64,000 nucleotides of DNA from Ruminococcaceae bacterium UBA6353 (lineage in GTDB: Bacteria; Bacillota; Clostridia; Oscillospirales; Acutalibacteraceae), in contig DJRT01000004.1 in NCBI GenBank assembly GCA_002437905.1, positions 1 to 64,000 on the forward strand, given 5' to 3'. Position 1 is the first letter of the stretch. Each line of letters opens with the position of its first letter. The notes beneath the pieces are model-generated. The model did no database searches. It saw only the letters and a list, made by a program, of their open reading frames with translations, and had not been told where the DNA came from. The translations under genes and the position numbers were made by a program. Positions 1 to 6,705 of this stretch are shown here, one piece after another.

Positions 1-475
1 CCTTGATGAGAAAATAATCCGCCTCCGGGTCGTCAGCGTACCGGACGCCCTTTGTTTTTGCCGGGACGAAGCCGGACTTGCCGTAAAACAGGATGTTTCC
101 GGTGATAGCAAGTGCTCCTGCACCCATTTCCTTAGCTTTTTCCATGGAATAGTCGAGCAGCTTCTTTCCGTAGCCCTGTCGCTTGTATGCGGGTGCGATG
201 CCGATGGGGCCGAAGGTCATGATCGGCACCTTCCGTCCATCGTTGCAGTCGATTTCCGACCGCACATAGATGACCTGTCCGATCAACTCGCCGTCAAGCT
301 CCATAACGAAATCAAGCTCGGGCACGAAGGCCGGGTCATCCCGATAGCAATGCAGCACATAGTGCTCCATGCAGCCGGGACGGTAGACATTCCAAAATGA
401 CTCGCGGGTCAGGTTTTCCACGGCTCTGTAATCGTCTTTTGTTTCGGGACGAATGGTAATATTATTTTCTGACAT
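1..475 (-). CDS. GNAT family N-acetyltransferase (3' end cut by window)
   Basis: The reading frame starts at the ATG ending at 475 and runs off the window, giving about 158 residues. The translation has the GNAT acetyl-CoA pocket: GPIGIAPAYKRQGYGKKLL, followed by a beta strand and the NILFYGKSGFVPA region typical of the last conserved motif. The substrate cannot be read from the sequence. The ribosome site TAAGGAG overlaps the stop codon of the upstream clpP gene, 12 bases away, so the two are surely co-transcribed as the end of the TetR-led cassette. It is likely a cytosolic small-molecule or protein acetyltransferase. Confidence in the family is high; the biological role is unknown. Confidence 0.85.
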   Translation of the reverse strand, partial: MSENNITIRPETKDDYRAVENLTRESFWNVYRPGCMEHYVLHCYRDDPAFVPELDFVMELDGELIGQVIYVRSEIDCNDGRKVPIMTFGPIGIAPAYKRQGYGKKLLDYSMEKAKEMGAGALAITGNILFYGKSGFVPAKTKGVRYADDPEADYFLIK

Positions 476-486
476 GGTTTTTCTCC

Positions 487-1077
487 TTATCTCTTATCAA
501 TGATTTTGTCGATCAGCCCATAGGCAAGGGCTTCTTCTGCCGACATATAGTTGTCGCGCTCCGTGTCAGCTGCGACCCGTGCAAAGAGCCTGCCTGTATT
601 CTCGGAAAGAATACGGGTCAGCCGCTGTTTGGTTTTCTGCATTTGCTCCGATACGATCTGAATATCCGTGACCGGGCCATGCACACCGTTTCCGCCGATC
701 AGCGGCTGATGGATCATGATCTCCGCATTCGGCAGTGCGATCCGCTTGCCTTTTGCGCCGCCTGCTAAAAGGAAAGCGCCGAAACTTGCGGCCAGACCGA
801 TGCAGATAGTAGATACATCACACTTTATATATTGCATGGTGTCGTAGATCGCAAAGCCGGCCGTGACCGAGCCGCCCGGACTGTTGATATAAAGCTGAAT
901 GTCCTTGTCCGGGTCTTGTGCCTCCAAGAAAAGCATCTGTGCAATCATGGTACTGGCGGATGCGTCCGTTACTTCCTCACCGAGAAAAATAATTCGGTCG
1001 GAGAGCAGCCGGGAGAAGATGTCGTAGCTTCGTTCGCCACGGCTGGTTTGTTCGATCACATAGGGAATGATGCTCAT
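487..1077 (-). CDS. clpP: ATP-dependent Clp protease proteolytic subunit (accessory ClpP)
   Basis: A 196-residue protein of the normal ClpP length. The serine-protease triad is recognisable: Ser98 in GLAASFGAFLL, His123 in MIHQPL and Asp171 in DTERD. In cells ClpP forms a double heptamer fed by ClpX, ClpC or ClpE. The neighbours are not tig or clpX, as expected for the housekeeping copy, but a DUF998 membrane protein and a GNAT in a TetR-led cassette, so this is probably an additional, transferable ClpP (inference). The ribosome site AAGGAG is formed by the last codons of the upstream gene. Around the nucleophile it reads SFG where most ClpPs have SMG. Family assignment is very safe; the accessory status needs the rest of the genome. 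Confidence 0.93.
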   Translation of the reverse strand: MSIIPYVIEQTSRGERSYDIFSRLLSDRIIFLGEEVTDASASTMIAQMLFLEAQDPDKDIQLYINSPGGSVTAGFAIYDTMQYIKCDVSTICIGLAASFGAFLLAGGAKGKRIALPNAEIMIHQPLIGGNGVHGPVTDIQIVSEQMQKTKQRLTRILSENTGRLFARVAADTERDNYMSAEEALAYGLIDKIIDKR

Positions 1078-1083
1078 ATAGGT

Positions 1084-1719
1084 TTACTCCTTGATTTCTT
1101 TTGGTTTCATACAAAACAGGTGAATGCCCAGCGCAGCATTGAAGCCCGTAGCCGCAAACACACTGAAACGCTCGACCACGCCGAAATATTCGGCAGGGAC
1201 AATTTTCATGCCCATCGCACCCACAAGCATCATGCCGAGAGCAACGCCTGCGCATACGCCGTAAGAACGGCAGTTCTTGCTTTTTACCCCTGCCGCAATG
1301 ATTACGGTCAGCGATATGATTGACAGCAGCACCACCAAAGCGGTGACGACCATATGCATCACATCCTGAAACGCACCGGCATAGCCGCTGCTTGACAGCG
1401 GGAACATCCGATAGCCGACCGCCGAGGTCCACTCCATAATGGCGAACAGATAAATACCGGTACGCAGCAGCTTGGTTTTCTGCCCTTGGATACCGATGCA
1501 GACGACGGTCGCACAAACGACCTCGCACACATTGTAAAGGGCGCTGAGCTGATTCCATAGCGCCAGCGACGGCGCATTGGCGGCGCTCAGGTCGCTGATC
1601 GCCTGTGCCATCCAGTGATAGCCGGGGTAAGCCAGCGGTGCAAATACTACCGCCGCTGTGTAGGAAAGAAAGCTGACGATGCCGAGCAGCCCCAGCTTCT
1701 GTACCAATGATTTCTTCAC
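1084..1719 (-). CDS. DUF998 family membrane protein
   Basis: A 211-residue protein starting at a GTG (1717-1719) preceded by an AGGAGGG ribosome site; the open frame upstream of this start is not coding. It has about six hydrophobic segments with the short loops typical of the DUF998 family: an N-terminal membrane segment, a PLAYPGYHWMAQAISDLSA loop resembling the family signature, and a C-terminal FAATGFNAALGIHLFC segment. The function of the family is not established. It lies between the hairpin that follows the KTR gene and clpP (6 bases), so any transcript reaching it must read through that hairpin or start close to it. A role in stress or membrane response is only suggested by the TetR neighbour. 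Confidence 0.75.
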   Translation of the reverse strand: MKKSLVQKLGLLGIVSFLSYTAAVVFAPLAYPGYHWMAQAISDLSAANAPSLALWNQLSALYNVCEVVCATVVCIGIQGQKTKLLRTGIYLFAIMEWTSAVGYRMFPLSSSGYAGAFQDVMHMVVTALVVLLSIISLTVIIAAGVKSKNCRSYGVCAGVALGMMLVGAMGMKIVPAEYFGVVERFSVFAATGFNAALGIHLFCMKPKEIKE

Positions 1720-1730
1720 GATTTCCCTCC

Positions 1731-1779
1731 TAAAAAAGATGCAGTGCATGACCACAGAAATTGCGGTCAGCACTGCGTC
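1731..1779 (-). terminator. Hairpin with U-run overlapping the 3' end of the first KTR gene
   Basis: Arms at 1738-1756 and about 1762-1779 form an almost complete stem (GATGCAGTGC against GCACTGCGTC, extended by TGACC/GGTCA). On the minus strand it is followed by a run of T. The stop codon of the KTR gene (1767-1769) and its last codons lie inside the stem. It may be a terminator or an attenuator for the DUF998-clpP-GNAT genes behind it. Confidence 0.75.
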
Positions 1780-1958
1780 TTGGCGTCTGGCTGATTTATG
1801 ATCTCTATTTGAAAATTCTGCGCACTGATGATGCTCTCCCGTTTGCATTTCGGGCAAAACAAGGGAAAGTCCCGTAGTACCGTCCTTTGCAGGAGCCGCA
1901 GCCGCGTTTTTGCGCCGCAGACCGGACAAAGGATCCATTTTTCCTCCGGCCTACTCAC
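1767..1958 (-). CDS. Cysteine-rich KTR domain protein (copy 1)
   Basis: A 63-residue protein starting at GTG (1956-1958), eight bases inside the end of the TetR gene, with the ribosome site AAAGAGG; an ATG at 1977-1979 is the alternative. Two CPxC-type knuckles, LCPVCG (Cys11, Cys14) and FCPKC (Cys35, Cys38), form a zinc ribbon, and the tail reads QPDAKTQC. This is the Cys_rich_KTR family, usually found on mobile elements of Firmicutes; no function is established. It is closely related to the copy at 4522-4716, which is also placed directly behind a TetR gene. The last codons form one arm of a terminator-like hairpin. It may bind DNA or act with the repressor, but that is speculation. Confidence 0.8.
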   Translation of the reverse strand: MSRPEEKWILCPVCGAKTRLRLLQRTVLRDFPLFCPKCKRESIISAQNFQIEIINQPDAKTQC

Positions 1959-2601
1959 GGCTTTCACCTCTTTGCGCATTCCCGCCATGAACCAAGCGAA
2001 AAAAGAGCCGGACATGGTTTCGGAGCTTTTCCAAACACTCTTGTTCTCTTTCCGGCTGGCGGTCGCAAATGCCGATGAGCGTTACGACCGGTGCGACATA
2101 CATCATGGCCAGCGCGTCCGGATCTTCTGCGCTGATCTCACCGGATGCGATCAGGGCGCGGAAAATACCGGCGTGGTAGCGCAGGATGCGTTCCACATAT
2201 CGTCCCGAATAGAGTGCCGCCAATTCCGGCGAACGAAATTGCTCAATGGTCATCATGCGGCGGAAGCGGCTGATCGTTGCGTTGTGAAGGGAGTATTCAA
2301 AGATCTGCCGCACCTTTTCAAAGAGGGCATCCTCCGTGGTCTCCGTAAAAATCGGAATATCCTTCCTCGCATCCTGCACATGGATGTCGATCTTATCGGT
2401 ATCCGACTCATACTGCACCGCTGTGGATTCTACGATGGCATCGAAGATCGCCTGCTTACTTGGAAAGTGATTGTATAGCGACGGCGCTTTAATCCCCACG
2501 GCTTTTGCAATCTCGCCCACGCTGACGGAATCGTATCCCTTTGCGGAAAACAGCTCCAAAGCCTTATCCAAAATCCTCTGCTTGGTATCCTCCTGTTTCA
2601 T
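1951..2601 (-). CDS. TetR/AcrR family transcriptional regulator 1
   Basis: A 216-residue repressor. Residues about 8-55 are the TetR helix-turn-helix (ILDKALELFSAKGYDSVSV, then GEIAKAVGIKAPSLYNHFPSK), and the remainder is an all-helical ligand and dimerisation domain. It is transcribed from a near-consensus promoter with a 20-bp near-perfect palindrome just upstream of its start codon, so it very probably represses itself and the KTR, DUF998, clpP and GNAT genes downstream. The gene overlaps the KTR gene by eight bases. The effector ligand cannot be predicted. It differs clearly from the TetR at 4713-5342 although both have a KTR partner. Confidence 0.93.
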   Translation of the reverse strand: MKQEDTKQRILDKALELFSAKGYDSVSVGEIAKAVGIKAPSLYNHFPSKQAIFDAIVESTAVQYESDTDKIDIHVQDARKDIPIFTETTEDALFEKVRQIFEYSLHNATISRFRRMMTIEQFRSPELAALYSGRYVERILRYHAGIFRALIASGEISAEDPDALAMMYVAPVVTLIGICDRQPEREQECLEKLRNHVRLFFRLVHGGNAQRGESRE

Positions 2602-2612
2602 ATTCGCACCTC

Positions 2613-2632
2613 ACTAACTAATATTCGTTAGT
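2613..2632. promoter_or_regulatory. Palindromic operator of TetR regulator 1
   Basis: Twenty bases with nine of ten pairs complementary: ACTAACTAAT against ATTCGTTAGT. It lies between the -10 box and the start codon of the TetR gene at 1951-2601, as expected for an autorepressor binding site. Confidence 0.75.
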
Positions 2633-2635
2633 TAT

Positions 2636-2663
2636 ATTATAAGCGGATTTTGCAAAATGTCAA
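2636..2663 (-). promoter_or_regulatory. Promoter of TetR regulator 1
   Basis: On the minus strand TTGACA (2658-2663) and TATAAT (2636-2641) are separated by 16 bases. The -35 box overlaps the stop codon of the upstream hydrolase gene (stop at 2660-2662), so the promoter is nested in the end of that gene. Confidence 0.8.
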
Positions 2664-3289
2664 GAGGATATAGGTTCACTATATGTCGTTTCTCGGCATT
2701 TTTTGATCCAATGATCCAGAAACTGCATCTGTTCCCCGGTATGGAACCAATGCTCCCCGTCGGGCATGACGGTCAGATCCGCATGGTGCCGCTTGGCAAA
2801 TGCAGATACCGTTTCAATGGATGTTAGATTGTCATGCTCACCGTAGAGAATACAGGTGGGGACATTCCAGATGATCGGGTGCTTGCGTACATAGCAAAGA
2901 TACTCCCAAGATAGTGTTTCTCCGAAATTCGTGGCGATTTCCCGTTTCTCGGCAAGCTCCTGTTCGGTCACATTCGACCATTGCATCATATTGCCAATCA
3001 GGTTTTCCATATCCACGACGGGAGAGATCAAAAAGGATTTGTCCACCAGTGTTTCGTCCAGAGAGGATAGCGCAAAATAGGCGCCGATGCTGTTTGCTAC
3101 CAAGGTGAGGTGCTCACACCGGCCTCTCTGCTCGGTAAAAAACGCAAGAAACTCTTTCTTGGCCTCCCAAGGTGTTTGGGAACGGTAATTAAACCCGATT
3201 AGCTCGTCCTTCGGAAATAGTGATTTATAGTGCTCGGCTTCCTGCGCCAAACCGCCCTTTCCGTGAACATATACGATTAAATCTTTCAT
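2660..3289 (-). CDS. Alpha/beta hydrolase
   Basis: A 209-residue protein with the alpha/beta-hydrolase order of motifs: VHGKGG oxyanion loop near residue 9, nucleophile elbow ANSIGA with Ser67, acid Asp153 in YGEHDNL and His180 in DGEHWF. The elbow lacks the first glycine of the usual GxSxG, having Ala-Asn-Ser-Ile-Gly instead, which occurs in some small hydrolases. No signal peptide, so cytosolic. It follows the membrane-protein gene by nine bases and ends within the promoter of the next TetR gene. It is probably an esterase or lipase acting on a small substrate; the substrate is unknown. Confidence 0.82.
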   Translation of the reverse strand: MKDLIVYVHGKGGLAQEAEHYKSLFPKDELIGFNYRSQTPWEAKKEFLAFFTEQRGRCEHLTLVANSIGAYFALSSLDETLVDKSFLISPVVDMENLIGNMMQWSNVTEQELAEKREIATNFGETLSWEYLCYVRKHPIIWNVPTCILYGEHDNLTSIETVSAFAKRHHADLTVMPDGEHWFHTGEQMQFLDHWIKKCRETTYSEPISS

Positions 3290-3298
3290 TGTATTGCC

Positions 3299-3712
3299 TC
3301 AGTGAATGATTCGCGCGATCTCCATCGTCGCGATCTTCAGCATCGCGCCGCCCGACATCACATAGAACCAAACCTCGCGCATCTTTTGCGTTTTGGCGAT
3401 CGGTGTAGCAATGGCGGCAATGAGGATCAGCAGCGCACCGACACAGCCGACGATGGTGGGAATACTGACGAGTGGGAACAACCCCGGTGCGCAGTTGCCG
3501 TCGATGGTGTGCTGGATCGTCTTATCCAGTCCGTCCCGCCGCGCCGCCGCAAAACAGCAGACCACAAGTCCGAATACAAGCAGAATTGCGCTCCTGCGCC
3601 CCCAATATTGAATGCTTGCGCGGCGAAAGACAGAGTAACCGATAAATCCGAGCAGTGCAAGGATCATCAGCGTTGTTGCCGTAGTGACTCCGTTTCCAAA
3701 ATAGAGTTTCAT
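3299..3712 (-). CDS. Small integral membrane protein, unknown function
   Basis: About 137 residues when started at the ATG that overlaps the stop codon of the upstream zinc-ribbon gene as ATGA. Four hydrophobic segments can be seen (around TTLMILALLGFIGYSVF, SAILLVFGLVVCCF, PTIVGCVGALLILIAAIA and a C-terminal FYVMSGGAMLKIA stretch), joined by short charged loops. I do not recognise the family. The tight packing within the flavodoxin, zinc ribbon, membrane protein and hydrolase run suggests one transcription unit controlled by the TetR at 4713-5342. It may be a sensor or permease-like helper; nothing in the residues shows which. Confidence 0.65.
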   Translation of the reverse strand: MKLYFGNGVTTATTLMILALLGFIGYSVFRRASIQYWGRRSAILLVFGLVVCCFAAARRDGLDKTIQHTIDGNCAPGLFPLVSIPTIVGCVGALLILIAAIATPIAKTQKMREVWFYVMSGGAMLKIATMEIARIIH

Positions 3713-3945
3713 CTTTTTGCCGCTTCCTCTCCGTATGAAATCAGAATCAGCCTGCACACATCACAGCGGCAGACAGGAAGGCTCGTTCTGCCGCCGACCT
3801 TCAACCCGGTGAGCTTCACAAAACCATCTGCATTTTTGGCGCTTTTCAAAGCGCCCGGCACTTCATTTGCAAAGCTGAAAGCGCCATCCTTACTGCTGAA
3901 CAACCAGCCTTTTTCCATTTCTTTTCCACATTTTTGACACATCAT
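3709..3945 (-). CDS. Small zinc-ribbon protein (DUF6487-like)
   Basis: A 78-residue protein starting at one of two adjacent ATGs (3943-3945 chosen), with a GGAGGG ribosome site. Two metal knuckles, MCQKCGKEME at the N-terminus and VCRCDVCRLI near the C-terminus, flank a hydrophilic middle. The pattern CxxCGKEMEKGW resembles the DUF6487 family of small zinc ribbons; function unknown. It sits 20 bases behind the flavodoxin gene and overlaps the following membrane-protein gene by four bases, so it belongs to the same operon. It could bind metal or nucleic acid. Confidence 0.7.
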   Translation of the reverse strand: MMCQKCGKEMEKGWLFSSKDGAFSFANEVPGALKSAKNADGFVKLTGLKVGGRTSLPVCRCDVCRLILISYGEEAAKR

Positions 3946-3964
3946 GATATATTCCCTCCGATTC

Positions 3965-4471
3965 TTATTGTTGCGCGTGGTACCAATCAAGTACCGCGCT
4001 TAAATTCTCCTGTTTGACCCGCTCTCCGCCGTGGAGCATCATATCCAGCATATCGTCCTCCTCCGGTGTGCGGTCTTTCTTTGCGGCAAGGCTCTTGCCT
4101 GCTGTCTTGACCATGATCTCCATCATGGGTCGATAAATGCCGTGCAGCTTTTTCACATTGAAATTACCTTGCAGGGTGAACAGCGGAATGCTTAACGGAA
4201 CAGCCGACTTTTTCCGCACGCTGTCCGTTTGCGTTCCGGTTTGCCCCATGCCGACAGCGCAGACGGCGCGTACCTGATAACGCTTTGCGGCCTCGGCATA
4301 GCCCTTGACAGAGCCTGCCATGATCCAGCCAAGGTAGATAACCTCCGCTCCGGCAAAGACTCGTTTCTTCGCTTTCGCAAGGGAATACGCCGAAAGTCCG
4401 GTTTTCTGCGCCAGCAGCTTGGCATAACTCTCTGTGCTGCCGGTGTTAGTGGTGTAAATAATTGCGTCCAT
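3965..4471 (-). CDS. Flavodoxin domain protein
   Basis: A 168-residue protein started at the ATG behind an AAGAGG ribosome site. The N-terminal IIYTTNTGSTESYAKLLA is the FMN phosphate-binding loop (T-x-T/N-T-G-x-T) of flavodoxins, followed by an AEVIYLGWIMAGSVKGYAEA segment matching the second flavin loop. It probably carries electrons, or binds FMN as the protoporphyrinogen-oxidase-like flavodoxins do. The gene follows the second KTR gene, separated by a strong hairpin that may limit its expression. The redox partner is unknown. Assignment to the flavodoxin fold is firm. Confidence 0.8.
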   Translation of the reverse strand: MDAIIYTTNTGSTESYAKLLAQKTGLSAYSLAKAKKRVFAGAEVIYLGWIMAGSVKGYAEAAKRYQVRAVCAVGMGQTGTQTDSVRKKSAVPLSIPLFTLQGNFNVKKLHGIYRPMMEIMVKTAGKSLAAKKDRTPEEDDMLDMMLHGGERVKQENLSAVLDWYHAQQ

Positions 4472-4495
4472 AAGAGTCCTCTTTTCAAATAATAA

Positions 4496-4534
4496 GACGC
4501 AGCGCATGATCGGCTTTGCGATCAGCACTGCGTC
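4496..4534 (-). terminator. Hairpin overlapping the 3' end of the second KTR gene
   Basis: GACGCAGCGCATGATCG (4496-4512) pairs with CGATCAGCACTGCGTC (4519-4534) around a six-base loop, with T-rich sequence behind it on the minus strand. The KTR stop codon (4522-4524) and its last codons lie in the stem, as in the copy at 1731-1779. Confidence 0.72.
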
Positions 4535-4716
4535 TTAGCGTCTGGCTGCTTGGTTTCAATGATAAAATGCTTGGCGTTGATAATGCTTTCGCGCCTGCAT
4601 TTCGGGCAAAACAGCGGAAATGATTTCAGTTCCGTTTCGGGTAAGAGCTGCAAGCGCGTCTTTGCCCCGCATATGGGACACAAGACCCACCTTTTTTCTT
4701 CTATGGCTTCTTTCAT
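4522..4716 (-). CDS. Cysteine-rich KTR domain protein (copy 2)
   Basis: A 64-residue protein whose ATG overlaps the TetR stop codon by four bases. Knuckles LCPICG (Cys13, Cys16) and FCPKC (Cys37, Cys40) form the zinc ribbon, and the tail KQPDAKTQC matches copy 1. Between the knuckles the residues AKTRLQLLPETELKSFPLF align with copy 1 without gaps. It belongs to the Cys_rich_KTR family. The repeated order TetR, KTR, hairpin in one locus indicates that the two genes travel together; the KTR protein may be part of the regulatory unit rather than an effector (inference). Confidence 0.82.
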   Translation of the reverse strand: MKEAIEEKRWVLCPICGAKTRLQLLPETELKSFPLFCPKCRRESIINAKHFIIETKQPDAKTQC

Positions 4717-5342
4717 ATGGATGTTCCTGACTTTCTGTAGCCGGATTCGATCTTGGCAATAAAGCGGTCAATATGTGTGCGAAGCTGTGGGGCAATACTT
4801 TCTTTTTCGTCTGCACCGTCGTAAACACTGTAAAGTAAGAACATCGGGCCGTAAAATTCCAGTGCCAACTGCATGGCGGCCTCATCGGAATCCGTCAGCT
4901 TGCGGAAGATCGCCGCCATATACTCGGTGGGGCCGGTCGCCAGATAATCGTGATAAAGCTGTGCGAGCTTTGGATCGCGGTATTGCTCCAGCGTCAGCAT
5001 CTTCCGAAAGTTGGAAGAAAAATGCTCTTTCGTCCAATGGTCAAACTGTGCCATGCTGTATGTGCGGATCTTTTCGATCGGCGTTTTAAGATAAGCCTCC
5101 GCAAAGCCATCCGGCTCCGTTTCCGGCATTTCATATTCTTCGGCGCGCTCATAGTCCATTTTGTTCATCCGTTCCACAATGCTGTTAAGTATCTCCTGCT
5201 TGCTCGTATAGTGCTTATACAAGGCACCCTTGGTAATTCCCAGTTCCCCCGCAATGTCGCTCATAGAAGTTCCCAAATATCCGCTCTGTGCAAAAAGTTC
5301 AAGCGCGGTTTCCAAGATGCGCTCTTTGGTATCTCCAGCCAT
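4713..5342 (-). CDS. TetR/AcrR family transcriptional regulator 2
   Basis: A 209-residue repressor with the TetR helix-turn-helix at about residues 6-52 (ILETALELFAQSGYLGTSM, then SDIAGELGITKGALYKHYTSK) and a helical ligand domain. The promoter in front carries an 11-bp perfect inverted repeat whose arms lie inside the spacer and downstream of the -10 box, so self-repression is likely. It leads the cassette of KTR protein, flavodoxin, zinc ribbon, membrane protein and hydrolase. The ligand is unknown. It is only distantly similar to the two neighbouring TetR proteins outside the DNA-binding domain. Confidence 0.93.
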   Translation of the reverse strand: MAGDTKERILETALELFAQSGYLGTSMSDIAGELGITKGALYKHYTSKQEILNSIVERMNKMDYERAEEYEMPETEPDGFAEAYLKTPIEKIRTYSMAQFDHWTKEHFSSNFRKMLTLEQYRDPKLAQLYHDYLATGPTEYMAAIFRKLTDSDEAAMQLALEFYGPMFLLYSVYDGADEKESIAPQLRTHIDRFIAKIESGYRKSGTSI

Positions 5343-5363
5343 AATTTCACTCCCAAATTCGTA

Positions 5364-5405
5364 GTAACCGTTCGGTCACCGCCATTATAGCAATCGAACG
5401 GTTAC
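5364..5405. promoter_or_regulatory. Operator of TetR regulator 2 (11-bp inverted repeat)
   Basis: GTAACCGTTCG at 5364-5374 and CGAACGGTTAC at 5395-5405 are perfect inverted copies. A third, imperfect half site CGGTCAC abuts the first arm. The arms bracket the -10 box of the promoter at 5384-5412. Confidence 0.78.
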
Positions 5406-5412
5406 CTGTCAA
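5384..5412 (-). promoter_or_regulatory. Promoter of TetR regulator 2
   Basis: TTGACA (5407-5412) and TATAAT (5384-5389) on the minus strand with a 17-base spacer, an exact consensus pair. One operator arm fills the spacer. Confidence 0.85.
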
Positions 5413-5437
5413 GGGGTTTTTGAAAATTTTCAGGCGA

Positions 5438-5899
5438 TCAGCGGAAGGATTGGATAGACACGGTTAGATGCGCTGCGCCGAAAATGGTCATAAGTATTAC
5501 AGCGGGCAGGTTATGCAGCCAAACGGCAGCACACAAGAAATAAAGCACGGGAAATACCGCAAGCGGCATCGGGACAAAGAGAAATGCACGATTCAGCAAG
5601 GCGATCTCCCGCCCACCGACAAAATATCGAATCCATACGGCATAATACAATATGAGGAACAATGCAGCAAGCCAAAGCCAGACATTTCGGAATCGAATTG
5701 GCTCTCGGCTCACCAAAAGTGTAATCGCCGCCAAATAGGCGATCCGGCTGATCTGCTCCACGATTTCTATCCAATGCGAAACCGCCGCACCCTGTTCTGT
5801 CTTTCCGACCGGGGGAAAAACGGCATAAGCAATGTTGATCATCATGGGCAGAGCAAACACCACAAGTCCAACCCACGAAAAGGATAGCTTCAAATTCAT
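5438..5899 (-). CDS. Small integral membrane protein, unknown function
   Basis: A 153-residue protein with about four or five hydrophobic segments and few charged residues in between (WVGLVVFALPMMINIAYAVF near the start, then IAYLAAITLLV, LWLAALFLILYYAVW, and two near the C-terminus). I do not recognise a family. Its ATG overlaps the stop codon of the TetR gene upstream by four bases, so the two form a two-gene unit under the tandem palindromes at 6521-6552. It may be the membrane effector controlled by that repressor. The gene ends about 25 bases before the promoter of the next TetR gene. Confidence 0.7.
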   Translation of the reverse strand: MNLKLSFSWVGLVVFALPMMINIAYAVFPPVGKTEQGAAVSHWIEIVEQISRIAYLAAITLLVSREPIRFRNVWLWLAALFLILYYAVWIRYFVGGREIALLNRAFLFVPMPLAVFPVLYFLCAAVWLHNLPAVILMTIFGAAHLTVSIQSFR

Positions 5900-6501
5900 A
5901 GAACGACACCGGCTTTCACGGCAAACTCCGGCAACTTTGTTGGCTTGCCGTAAATGGCGATCAGTGCACGGAACTCCCGGCGAAATGCCTCGCGAAGTTC
6001 AAGCTCTGTCAAATGCAAATGATCAGTATTGGCCAGAATGGCCAGCCCATAGGTAAAATAGACCATGTCCTGATGAAAGCGGCGGGCGACCTCCTCACTG
6101 TAACCAAATTCATCCACGATGACCGTAATGACCTCCGAAAGCAGCACATCATTCTGGTAGGCCCCACGCTGTTCGCCTTCCAGATAGAGCCAGCGGAAAA
6201 GCTGTTTTTCCTCAGCCGCAAATTTCACAAAACCCATCCCATAACTGCTGTAACGGCTGTCATTTCCCTTGTGAATGCGCAGCGAATCCTGCACACGCTG
6301 CGTGTGCATTCGGATAGCATATTCGGTCAAGGCGGCTTTTAATTCCTCCATGTTCTTGAAGGAAAAATAGATCGGCTGCGTGGAGCAACCCAATTTTTTT
6401 GCGACACTGCGGGCGTTGATGGCAGCGAATCCATCATCATGCAACACATCAATAGCAGCGTCAATAATGTCATCTTTTGAAACTTTCTTTGCAGCAGGCA
6501 T
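5896..6501 (-). CDS. TetR/AcrR family transcriptional regulator 3
   Basis: A 201-residue repressor. The helix-turn-helix covers roughly residues 8-55 (IIDAAIDVLHDDGFAAINA, then RSVAKKLGCSTQPIYFSFK), followed by a C-terminal helical domain of the type with an FRWLYLEG signature seen in WHG-domain TetR proteins. Two 15-bp palindromes lie between its promoter and start. It overlaps the membrane-protein gene downstream by four bases and probably controls only that gene and itself. It is the third TetR within 5 kb, all on the same strand. Confidence 0.92.
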   Translation of the reverse strand: MPAAKKVSKDDIIDAAIDVLHDDGFAAINARSVAKKLGCSTQPIYFSFKNMEELKAALTEYAIRMHTQRVQDSLRIHKGNDSRYSSYGMGFVKFAAEEKQLFRWLYLEGEQRGAYQNDVLLSEVITVIVDEFGYSEEVARRFHQDMVYFTYGLAILANTDHLHLTELELREAFRREFRALIAIYGKPTKLPEFAVKAGVVL

Positions 6502-6520
6502 AATGATTATCCCTCCAACG

Positions 6521-6552
6521 ATAACGCATAGTTATGTATAACATATTGTTAT
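6521..6552. promoter_or_regulatory. Tandem 15-bp operators of TetR regulator 3
   Basis: Two palindromes of the form ATAAC-N5-GTTAT at 6521-6535 and 6538-6552, with centres 17 bases apart. They lie between the -10 box and the TetR start codon. Confidence 0.8.
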
Positions 6553-6579
6553 TATATCGTCATATAATTCCGTTGTCAA
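6551..6579 (-). promoter_or_regulatory. Promoter of TetR regulator 3
   Basis: TTGACA (6574-6579) and TATAAT (6551-6556) with a 17-base spacer on the minus strand; the -10 box touches the second palindrome. Confidence 0.83.
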
Positions 6580-6705
6580 GAGGCGTCCTCGCAATTTTTG
6601 AAGAATTTGCCATTGCGCATTAAAAGCATCATATGGTAGGTTAAAAGACACTTTACACACTCCAGGCACCCTTAGACCGTATTCATTTGGAAAACAGGCG
6701 CAATT

